Part shown: one piece after another, positions 1 through 7,734 of the stretch
How the letters are laid out: each line of letters begins with the position of its first letter
Numbering within the stretch: the first letter of the stretch is position 1
DNA from: an uncultured Chthonomonas sp.
Lineage (GTDB): Bacteria; Armatimonadota; Chthonomonadetes; Chthonomonadales; CAJBBX01
Direction: 5' to 3'
Assembly (NCBI GenBank): GCA_903951425.1
Contig: CAJBBX010000040.1
Coordinates: 1 to 48,367 of the forward strand
Length of the DNA: 48,367 nucleotides
Position numbers and translations under genes: made by a program
Notes under the pieces: generated by a model
Told to the model about the DNA's origin: nothing
The model's database searches: none
The model's input: the letters and a program-made list of their open reading frames with translations, nothing else

Positions 1-19
1 AGGCGTTTGAGCCCGAGGA

Positions 20-2719
20 CTACAGCGTTGTGAAGCTCCCGTAGCCAGTGGAGCTGTTGTAGCCCGCATCGCCGGCGAACTTGAACTGGATGGTGGAGCC
101 ACCGGTCGACCAGCCACCGGGAACCGTGAAGGTCTTCGTGGCAACACCACTAGCGTTGGTGACCGAGGTGCCGAGGTTCACGCCATTCACGATGAACGTG
201 ATGGTCTTGGACGCCAGCGGCACGTTACCGGTCGACTTGTAGAGCGTTCCGGAAACCGTGGCCGAAGCATTACGGGTACCTGACACGTTGGGTACGACAG
301 ACTTGGTGTTGAACCCGGCGCTGACGTTCAGCGTTCCGTTGCCAGACGATGCCGTGTAGAGCGCGTCACCGGCGAAGTCACCGGTAATGACGTGCGCCCC
401 GATGGAGATGGCCGGGATCGTCCAGACCAAGAGGGCGATGCCTGAGGCGGTTGTTGCGGCAGAGGTACCGATCGTCGATCCATCCACCTTGAAGGTCAGC
501 GTGCGACCGGCGATCGGCGCAGCCGCTGTGGTCTTCAGATAGGCCAGGTGGGTGATCGTGTCAGCAACGCCGCCGGTAACGGAATTCACCACGACCGTGG
601 TGCCAGTGGTGAAATTGATGGCGCTGACAATGCCGTCCCAACCGCCTGCATAGGTGGGTTGGACCACGCCTGCCGTGACATCGTAGTTGCTCGACGACGT
701 TCCACCGACCAAAACTACCACTGAACCGGAGGCGGTCACGGCAGCCGCGACGTCGTGGCCACTGCCACCAAGGTACGTGCTGAACGGCAGAGACTTTATG
801 TCTGCTGCGACGGCCGTAACGAAGACGTCGTTGCCACCCGCGTTGGTCGCCTGCAACGGACCACCCGCCACGGGGAAGTCGGTCGACGTGGTATTGCCAA
901 CTACCACCGGACTACCATTCACCAGCGCAACGCCATACGCAACGTCGTAGCCGGCACCGCCCAGGTAGGTGGAGCCGGTGATGGCCGATCCGGCGGCATT
1001 AGTCCGGAACAGGAAGCCATTGAAGCCCGCCGGAGCCGTTGCGATCGGGGCGCCCGTGATGATCGGGAAGTTCGTGGAGGTCGTGTAGCCGGCGACGAAG
1101 AGGGCGCCGGCAGAATCCACGGCGAGGCCCATCGCGTAGTCGGTACCGGCCCCTCCGGTGCGACCACCGTAGACGAGCGTCGTGCCCGCGGAGTTGATCT
1201 TGCCCGCGAATATGTCTACGCCACCCTTGACGGACGAACCAAACGAGTTGGCCGTAGCCGGGAAGCCGATCGAGTCGGTTCCTCCGGCGAAACACACGTT
1301 GCCGGACGCGTCGTACACCACCGACGAGACGCCGTCGGTGCCGTAGCCGGCATAGTACGTCAGCCACCCGAAGCCGGAGCCCGCCGCGTTCACCTGGCCA
1401 ACGAAGGCATCGTAGCCGCCCTGGAACGTCTGGAGTGGAGCAACCACAGGAAGATTGCTCGATGCCGTCTGACCACCGATGGCGGCCTGTCCGGCGGCGT
1501 TCACTGACACCGAGTTCACGATGTCCAGTGCCGAACCGCCCACATAGCTCGAGTACACGGGATTGCCCAGCGAATCAACCTTGAGGATGAAGCCGTCAAC
1601 GATGCCGCCGAATGCGGTCTGCGCCGCTCCGGGGGAGACTAGGAAGTCCGCCGAGGAGGTTGCGCCACCCACGTAGAGGTTGCCCGCTGCGTCGACCGCG
1701 GCGCTGAACGCCACGTCGTCAGCCGAGCCGCCAACAAGAACCGACCCCAACACAGCGGTGCCGGTCGAGTTCAGGACGGTGACGAATGCATCGGTGCTGC
1801 CGCTAAGTGTATACGAAGGCGCCGGGTAGTTGGCCGACCAGGTCTGGCCGACTACCGCGACTGATCCAGCGGCGTTTGTGGCGACGCCCCAGGCGTCATC
1901 CTCATCGGCCGAGCCTCCGAGGTAGGTGGAGAAGCTCAGGGTCGGGTCGATTACGAGCGTACGACCAGCATCGTACCGCGCAACCTTGAAGGAGACGCGG
2001 GAGACGCCGTTGGCCTTGCGCTCTACCTGATAGGAGGCGGGCACACCGACCCTGCGGCCGTCAACGACCTGGTAGGCTACCGGGCGGTTCCAGCAGACGG
2101 TACCGGCATCGGATGCCAACATCAGGCTGCCGCCGCGAACGGTGACGCTGTTGGCTCCGGCGAACTCCATGGAGATCAGGCCCGCATCGGCGCCGGGCTT
2201 GACCACGAAGTCATGCTCAACGGTGTTGCCCTTGCCGTAGTAGGCGACATCAATGCCCGGGTAGACGCCCTGGAACCCTACCGCGCCAAAGGTCGGAGCG
2301 GTCAGGGAACCCGTGGACCGAAGGTACCGAGTTGAGAACAGCGACTTGCCCATCGGCACCGCACGGGCGGCCCGGTTGGCGCCGACAAGGTCCATCCGCA
2401 CCACAGAGGTCTTGCCGCCAGAGAACGGATCGCCGCCGGCCAGCCGAGACGCCAGGCGCTGCTCGGGAGTGCGGCCGGCTCGCAGGGCCAGCGTCATCTG
2501 GTTCGGCTTGAGGAACAGGCCGTACTGGGCGCCGCGCCCAATGTAGCGTACGGCTGCATCGGACTGACCCACATTGGCCTCAAAGCGCACAGAGGCTACG
2601 GTCTTGGCCGCGCGGGCCGCTTCTGCGGCCGGCACGCCACCGCCGGCGAGCGCTGCTGGGGCGGCGCAGGCCAACCCCAAACCGGCGATCGAAAGCAAAC
2701 AACGTCCAGGAAGATTCAT
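20..2719 (-). CDS. Secreted SBBP-repeat protein with C-terminal Ig-like domains
   Basis: This 899-residue protein starts with a Sec signal peptide (hydrophobic 7-24, likely cleavage after ALA at 25). Residues about 40-260 match the beta-rich N-terminal region that usually precedes SBBP repeats (EANVGQ near the start, VIDPTLSFSTYLGG at its end). About seven SBBP-type repeats of roughly 55 residues follow to about 690, each built on a [ST]-Y-[LV]-G-G...D...G pattern. Two Ig-like domains with G-D-A-x-Y-x-x-S endings close the chain. These repeats form beta-propeller or beta-sandwich folds in secreted or surface proteins; the ligand is unknown. I see no transmembrane anchor or PEP-CTERM-type signal at the C-terminus. 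The ATG follows a GGAGG about 10 bases upstream. The stop is TAG. The family call is firm and the function is unknown. Confidence 0.85.
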   Translation of the reverse strand: MNLPGRCLLSIAGLGLACAAPAALAGGGVPAAEAARAAKTVASVRFEANVGQSDAAVRYIGRGAQYGLFLKPNQMTLALRAGRTPEQRLASRLAGGDPFSGGKTSVVRMDLVGANRAARAVPMGKSLFSTRYLRSTGSLTAPTFGAVGFQGVYPGIDVAYYGKGNTVEHDFVVKPGADAGLISMEFAGANSVTVRGGSLMLASDAGTVCWNRPVAYQVVDGRRVGVPASYQVERKANGVSRVSFKVARYDAGRTLVIDPTLSFSTYLGGSADEDDAWGVATNAAGSVAVVGQTWSANYPAPSYTLSGSTDAFVTVLNSTGTAVLGSVLVGGSADDVAFSAAVDAAGNLYVGGATSSADFLVSPGAAQTAFGGIVDGFILKVDSLGNPVYSSYVGGSALDIVNSVSVNAAGQAAIGGQTASSNLPVVAPLQTFQGGYDAFVGQVNAAGSGFGWLTYYAGYGTDGVSSVVYDASGNVCFAGGTDSIGFPATANSFGSSVKGGVDIFAGKINSAGTTLVYGGRTGGAGTDYAMGLAVDSAGALFVAGYTTSTNFPIITGAPIATAPAGFNGFLFRTNAAGSAITGSTYLGGAGYDVAYGVALVNGSPVVVGNTTSTDFPVAGGPLQATNAGGNDVFVTAVAADIKSLPFSTYLGGSGHDVAAAVTASGSVVVLVGGTSSSNYDVTAGVVQPTYAGGWDGIVSAINFTTGTTVVVNSVTGGVADTITHLAYLKTTAAAPIAGRTLTFKVDGSTIGTSAATTASGIALLVWTIPAISIGAHVITGDFAGDALYTASSGNGTLNVSAGFNTKSVVPNVSGTRNASATVSGTLYKSTGNVPLASKTITFIVNGVNLGTSVTNASGVATKTFTVPGGWSTGGSTIQFKFAGDAGYNSSTGYGSFTTL

Positions 2720-2782
2720 CGCCCTTCACCCTCCAGCGGCCGTGCCATCACCCAATCTCAGGGCAGGCTGCCGCCCGTGATC

Positions 2783-2812
2783 CATCGAGCCGGCTCTTTC
2801 GCCGACTCGATG
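2783..2812 (-). promoter_or_regulatory. Hairpin in the upstream leader of the SBBP-protein gene
   Basis: Arms 2783-2794 and 2801-2812 pair over 12 bp around a 6-base loop. Read on the minus strand the only imperfection is a G-U pair. The hairpin lies 64 bases upstream of the SBBP-protein ATG, so it may be in that gene's 5' untranslated region. I do not recognise a riboswitch class. The 262-bp gap (2720-2981) otherwise shows only the hairpin at 2915-2929. Confidence 0.35.
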
Positions 2813-2914
2813 CAATTCTACCTTGCGTACACACGATCAAGGCGCGTCTGCGCCAAGAGCACACGCAGTCCTAACCCCTCAGACGCACAGGACGCGCCCA
2901 GTGTTCCCGTTTGT

Positions 2915-2929
2915 GCGCTCTAAGAGCGC
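2915..2929 (-). terminator. Short hairpin downstream of the Ig-repeat protease
   Basis: A perfect 6-bp stem (2915-2920 with 2924-2929) with loop TAA lies about 50 bases past the TGA of the protease gene. There is no T-tract, so it is only a weak terminator candidate. Confidence 0.3.
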
Positions 2930-2981
2930 CCAATGCCCTATGCAGACGCCCGGGCAGCACCAACGTACCCAGACGACAACG

Positions 2982-5900
2982 TCAGTTCACGACGAGCGAC
3001 GCTGTCCCGTAAGATCCTGAGTAGACTGGGTCTGCACCTGATGCATACTCCAGCCGCAAGGTGTGCCTGCTGCCACCTGACCACGAGCTAGGCACAGCAA
3101 AACCAATGAGGCACCGGCCGTCCGGCGCCGAGACAGAAGCACCGATAGGGACGGCGCTCACCGACCAGGCAACTGTCTTGCCCGCAAGCGGCGGTAACGC
3201 GCCGTCAGGCATGATCTGATAAAGATACCCCGCGAGCGTCACGCTCGTCCCGGCTGTGGCGGTCTTCGAGGCGACCCAGCAGTAGGTTGGCGCTCTGGCC
3301 AGAACCATCATCGATGCCGTAGCGGATGCTGCCGCATAGGCGGCGCTACCGGCGAACTCGCCAGATACAGCCAGGGCGCCGGCGGCCGCGCCGGCCGGAA
3401 TGGTCCAGCGCACCGACGCGACACCGTCGATCCCCGTTGTCGCCGAGCCGACGGTCGTCCCTGCAACCCTGATGGTGACCTCAAGGCCTGGCACGCCTGC
3501 CATATCGGACTTGCGCCGCAGCCTCGATGGCAACGCCACCGTCTGCCCGCCAGCGCCCGACTGCGCAGAGAGGGTATAGGCAACATCGAGTTGGCCGATG
3601 GAGAGCGTGCCGGAGGCTGTGGATGCATCGTCCGCTTCGGAGCCTGCGAACGCAGCCGTCACGCCGTGGGCGCCGCCCGCCATATCGGCGGGCGGCGTGA
3701 AGCTCAGTTCAGCGGAGCCGCCTGCGCCGGTCACTGCCGAGCCGACCGCGACGCCGTCCACGGCGAAGCCTACATCGGCGCCGGGAACACCCGCGCCCAC
3801 GGCCGCGCGGCAGAGGACCGCCCGCAACAGGGCGGGCTGACCAGCACGTCCCACTAGGCTCGGCACACTGAGCGTGGTGGCGAAGCGCACGACAGTAACG
3901 ACGCTCGACGCGCTGCTCGCGGCGTAGGCCGGGTCGCCGGAATAACGGGCTGAGGCAGCCAAGGGGCCCACTGAGGCGTTCACGGGGATCGAGTACGAGA
4001 CGGACGCGCGGCCTGCTGAACCAGTCAACGCACTGCCAATGCTGGTTCCGCCAACAACGAACGCCACAGGCTGTCCGGACAGGGCGACCGATCCGGAGCT
4101 TCGGACAAGCAGTGCGTCTAAGCCTGTAACGGCCCCCGGCTCACCCGAACCCGCCTGCAGTGAGAGGCTGGTCGGCGCTTGCCCGGACACCGTCAGCGTA
4201 GACGAGGCCGTTCTGCCGCCGAGCCACGCATCGCCGGCGAAGGCGGCCGTCACGCCGTGGGCGCCTGCGGAGATATCCTGCGGCAGCGTTACAGGGAGGG
4301 TGGCCGTACCTGTCTCATCTGTTGGTTCAGAGCCCAGGGCAGTTGCGTCCAGTCTGAAAGCGATCGGCTTGCCAGGCTGGCCGGCCAGCGTGATCCCATG
4401 GCGGAGTAGCGCGGTCAGAATAACCCTCTGCCCGGGCGTCGCGGTCAACGAGGCGGTCGTGAGCAGCGAGTCTGCACGAGTAACAGAGAGCATACCAATG
4501 CCTTCCGACGGCGCATAGCTGGCGTCACCCGCGAAGGAGACCGTCAGCTCGTGGGCGCCAGTCGTGAGCGCATTGGGGACCGTCCATCGTACTCCGCCGG
4601 CTCCGGTGGAGTCCGTGGCGCCGACGCCCAGAGCAGATCCGTCCAGCGACACAGCCACCGTACGCCCTCGCAACGCAGCGCCGTCCGAGGTTGAGGTCAG
4701 TACACCCGACAGGCTCAGCGTCTGGCCATATTGCGCACTTCGGGCGCCCACGGTAAGGGAAGTGGCGATGCCGCTGATCGAGATATGGCCGGCTCCGACC
4801 GATGGCCCTTCGTTGGCGAGGCCGGCGAAAGAGGCGCCGACTGCCAGCGAACCGCCGGTTACCGCGGGCGGAAGCGTGTAGGCCACGGCGGCGACCCCCT
4901 CTGCATCGGTCGTGGCCTCGCCAACGCTCAGACCGGCAACACTGAAGGAGACGACGGCTGCCGGCACCGGTCCCGCGCCGACACGGCGCAGGATGGCTCG
5001 AACCGAGGTAACCGAGCCGGAAACCGCAGTCACATCCGGCACTGCTAACGACGTGTCGTAGGCTGCCACGGTAAGAGTGGCGGATCCACTTGCAGGAAGC
5101 TGGCATGGCCCGCCCGCAAAGGCAGCTACCAGGGCCACGGAGCGACCCCGCGACGCCTGGACCGGAGTATAGGCGAGGTGCGCAGTACCGGACGCATCCG
5201 CAACGGCATTACCGGCCGCCACGCCGTCCACCGAGAAGCTGAGGGTTGAGCCCACCAGGGGCCGTCCGTCGATGGACCGCACCAGAGCGGCGCTCAGCAG
5301 GAGTGAGCGACCGACGTAACCTGACGCCGCCGACGCAACGACAGTGGACGCTCCCTTGGAGACGCGGAGCGTCGCGGAGCAGTTCACCGGCGACCGTTGG
5401 GCGTCGCCGTCGAATGACGCCGACACCGGCAGTGGACCCTCGACCGCGTCGCCGGGTATGGCATACGAGAAGGACGCCTTGCCCGCCGCATCCGTAACCG
5501 CCGTTCCGGCGGTTGCGCCACCGATAGCGAACCCCACGGTCAGGGCTGGCGCCGGCGCACCGCCGAGCGCGTAGGTGAGGACTGCGGACATGGGCACAGA
5601 CTGGGCGGGTACACCGCCGACCGTCGGCATCACAATCGCCATGCTTAACCGAGGTACGACGAAGCTGCCCACGGCCTGGGAGCCGCCCAGACTGCTGTCG
5701 CCATCGAAGCGGCAGGCAATCGCGTAGGCCCCGGCGCCCTGGTCCGCGGGAACGGTGTAGGGTATGGAGGCGACGCCGGAAGCCGAGGTCGACGCCGCCC
5801 CCAAGTCCTGGCCATCCACCGCGAAGCGAACCGTCTTCCCCGCGAGGGCCGCGAGATCAGCCGTCCTCACAAGCCTGGCGGAGAGCGTCAGGCTCTGCCC

Positions 5901-7343
5901 CGCCGAGCCCGCGACGTCGCCGACCGAAAGCGATGTGGGCATGGCGCCCGACGTGAACGCCTTGACACAGACGTTCGCGTTCCTGATCACGGTAGCCATG
6001 TCGGCCCACGCCAGGCCGTCGGCGCTGATCCAGCTCTCCCCGGCGTTGGCGCTGCAGTGCGAGTATCCGTAGATGTAGTACTCAATGGGGATGGGCCGCA
6101 GGGTCGTGGGCGTCGTGAACTCAACCGTTACCGCAAATCTGGAGCCCTCTACCACCGCGGCCGCCGGGACGGGCACAGTGAAGTAGCCTGCCGTGGGCGT
6201 AACACCGGCAGCCGACGATGCCAGTCGACCGCTTGTGGGCGTCGCCACCACGTCGGTATAGATGCGCACCACGTATGAGGTGCCCGGCGAAGCGGCATAG
6301 AAGGCGACGGCCACCACCGGCTCGGTGGCCTCGGCAGTGAACACATTGGCGCATAGCGCTGTGTTGGAACCGCAGCCGATGTAGCCGGTGTCCCCGAGAG
6401 GATCGTACTGGTAGTTCCTTGAGTAGTTCGACGTGCTTTCAGGCTTACTGAATGCGGTTGCCTCATATGCAATACCTGTATCATAATAAGACACATACAA
6501 GTACCCGCCATCTCCAAAGTATGATCCTACGCTATTCTTGCATATCCACGCCCCAGGGCCCGCAGGCCGTCTTAGGAAGCGTGATTGGTCAAAGGTGTCA
6601 TCCCACCCGACGATCGCTACGGCGTGGTTATCGGCCCGGTTACCGTAGTAGTAGTAGGAGTCGGTACCGTAGTTCATCTGGGAATATGACCAGGTCATGG
6701 TGCAGTAGACCGGGCCCACGTCCATGACAGCGCGTTTGATGACGGCCGTGTCAAGCGGCCCCGAGCGGCTCGGGAGGAAGTACACGTTCTGAAGGTGCTT
6801 GCGCACTGCCAGTCCGGCCGGAGACGCGCTGACAAACGGCACATACGGGTCATCTGCCTCATCAACGGGACCCGACCAGCGCGCGAGGTAGGCGAGCACC
6901 TTGTGGTGGTTGCCGCCAATGCATGGGTCTCCGCTGAACCCGAAGGTGTTCTTCACGTGGTTTTCGGAGAAGTCCCAACGCTGGCCCGGCAGTAGCCCGC
7001 CTTCGAGCGACGCGTATGACGCGAACACCCAGCAGGAGCCGCACGAGGACTGGTTCCGTACTGCGGTGGTGCGGCCCATCGCTCGCAGGTCATAGGCTAC
7101 GGGCAAGGGGGCTAGCCGACGCGAGGTGGAAGCAAACGATGCGCCGTCGGCATGTGAGTAGTCAGCGGGAGCCGGGGCGAGCTCTTCGCCGGGCCGGGGG
7201 TTCAACTGACGCTCCAAGAACCGGGGGTTCGGGGGAGCCAGTTCCCAGACTGGGGCAACCTGTCCGCTTGCAGACATCTGCGCCGCCAACAAGGCAATCG
7301 CGACCGCAGCACACGTGCAGACGTGCCGAAATGCTCTCTTCAA
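2982..7343 (-). CDS. Secreted papain-family (C1A) cysteine protease with lectin-like domain and ten Ig-like repeats
   Basis: This 1,453-residue exported protein has a signal peptide (1-27), a short linker and a papain-fold domain at about 82-300. The active site is complete: oxyanion Gln98, Cys104 in SCGSCW, His240 in DNHAV and Asn270 in CKNS. Residues about 300-465 fit the lectin-like domain that follows this protease type in bacteria. Ten tandem Ig-like repeats of 95-100 residues fill 466-1453. The family cleaves peptides outside the cell; the repeats probably act as a stalk or adhesin. The start is TTG, chosen because GGAGGT lies six bases upstream (7350-7355). The last Ig repeat is atypical and resembles the last domain of the SBBP protein next door. 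Protease identity is firm; the targets are unknown. Confidence 0.9.
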   Translation of the reverse strand: MKRAFRHVCTCAAVAIALLAAQMSASGQVAPVWELAPPNPRFLERQLNPRPGEELAPAPADYSHADGASFASTSRRLAPLPVAYDLRAMGRTTAVRNQSSCGSCWVFASYASLEGGLLPGQRWDFSENHVKNTFGFSGDPCIGGNHHKVLAYLARWSGPVDEADDPYVPFVSASPAGLAVRKHLQNVYFLPSRSGPLDTAVIKRAVMDVGPVYCTMTWSYSQMNYGTDSYYYYGNRADNHAVAIVGWDDTFDQSRFLRRPAGPGAWICKNSVGSYFGDGGYLYVSYYDTGIAYEATAFSKPESTSNYSRNYQYDPLGDTGYIGCGSNTALCANVFTAEATEPVVAVAFYAASPGTSYVVRIYTDVVATPTSGRLASSAAGVTPTAGYFTVPVPAAAVVEGSRFAVTVEFTTPTTLRPIPIEYYIYGYSHCSANAGESWISADGLAWADMATVIRNANVCVKAFTSGAMPTSLSVGDVAGSAGQSLTLSARLVRTADLAALAGKTVRFAVDGQDLGAASTSASGVASIPYTVPADQGAGAYAIACRFDGDSSLGGSQAVGSFVVPRLSMAIVMPTVGGVPAQSVPMSAVLTYALGGAPAPALTVGFAIGGATAGTAVTDAAGKASFSYAIPGDAVEGPLPVSASFDGDAQRSPVNCSATLRVSKGASTVVASAASGYVGRSLLLSAALVRSIDGRPLVGSTLSFSVDGVAAGNAVADASGTAHLAYTPVQASRGRSVALVAAFAGGPCQLPASGSATLTVAAYDTSLAVPDVTAVSGSVTSVRAILRRVGAGPVPAAVVSFSVAGLSVGEATTDAEGVAAVAYTLPPAVTGGSLAVGASFAGLANEGPSVGAGHISISGIATSLTVGARSAQYGQTLSLSGVLTSTSDGAALRGRTVAVSLDGSALGVGATDSTGAGGVRWTVPNALTTGAHELTVSFAGDASYAPSEGIGMLSVTRADSLLTTASLTATPGQRVILTALLRHGITLAGQPGKPIAFRLDATALGSEPTDETGTATLPVTLPQDISAGAHGVTAAFAGDAWLGGRTASSTLTVSGQAPTSLSLQAGSGEPGAVTGLDALLVRSSGSVALSGQPVAFVVGGTSIGSALTGSAGRASVSYSIPVNASVGPLAASARYSGDPAYAASSASSVVTVVRFATTLSVPSLVGRAGQPALLRAVLCRAAVGAGVPGADVGFAVDGVAVGSAVTGAGGSAELSFTPPADMAGGAHGVTAAFAGSEADDASTASGTLSIGQLDVAYTLSAQSGAGGQTVALPSRLRRKSDMAGVPGLEVTIRVAGTTVGSATTGIDGVASVRWTIPAGAAAGALAVSGEFAGSAAYAAASATASMMVLARAPTYCWVASKTATAGTSVTLAGYLYQIMPDGALPPLAGKTVAWSVSAVPIGASVSAPDGRCLIGFAVPSSWSGGSRHTLRLEYASGADPVYSGSYGTASLVVN

Positions 7344-7368
7344 ACCAATACCTCCAATGGCAATTCTG

Positions 7369-7500
7369 GGCTCTGGTCAGAGCCGGTGGGTATCGGTCCG
7401 GAGTGACGCGGTGCCGCGCGCCTCCGCGACGCTACCACTGCAGCGACGCGGACCATCCGGTTGCCGAGGGATATGCCACCGCCCGTGGGAGATGGCAACC
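7369..7500 (-). promoter_or_regulatory. Structured 5' leader candidate of the protease gene
   Basis: Three hairpins stand in a row upstream of the TTG start. One is 7369-7374 with 7379-7384 (6 bp, 4-base loop), ending 14 bases before the Shine-Dalgarno. The second is 7423-7433 with 7442-7452 (11 bp, one mismatch). The third is 7459-7465 with 7494-7500 (7 bp), with a smaller CCAC/GTGG stem inside. The density of structure suggests a regulatory leader. I cannot match it to a known riboswitch. Confidence 0.35.
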
Positions 7501-7621
7501 CACATTCGCCCTGAACCCGGGCGTCCGGAGTAGGGCCGCCAGTTGCGACGATGCGGTCAAGTCGATAACGTCAGGAAGCCGGTGATAGCAGAAAGAGGGG
7601 GGCAACTCATGGAACTCATCG

Positions 7622-7639
7622 GCCGGCCCAATGGCCGGC
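7622..7639 (-). terminator. Hairpin downstream of the beta-helix gene
   Basis: A perfect 7-bp G/C stem (7622-7628 with 7633-7639) with a 4-base loop lies about 95 bases past the beta-helix stop. It has no T-run, so termination is plausible but unproven. Confidence 0.4.
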
Positions 7640-7734
7640 GCACCTGCGTACTCCACTGGAGCGATCAGGAGTACGGCAGATCGTTGACACCAGTATACGC
7701 GATACGGTGCATTTCGGCTATCCCCGCAGGCCAC

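Larger units (their letters stand above)
7344..7734. other. 391-bp intergenic region
   Basis: This gap separates the end of the beta-helix gene from the start of the protease gene, both on the minus strand. It holds a hairpin near the beta-helix stop (7622-7639) and three hairpins close to the protease start (7369-7500). I found no convincing gene in it. Open frames that cross it lack ribosome sites and recognisable protein sequence. Confidence 0.6.

Noticed and set aside
7459-7500. SAM-type riboswitch suggested by GGCAACC in the minus-strand leader
   Set aside because: Only this heptamer matches. The other conserved blocks and the P1 stem of the SAM-I class are not present.
7432-7734. Open frame of 100 codons adjoining the beta-helix stop
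   Set aside because: It continues the same frame beyond the TAG, starts from a GTG with no ribosome site, and shows no protein-like features. I see no sign that the beta-helix gene continues through it.
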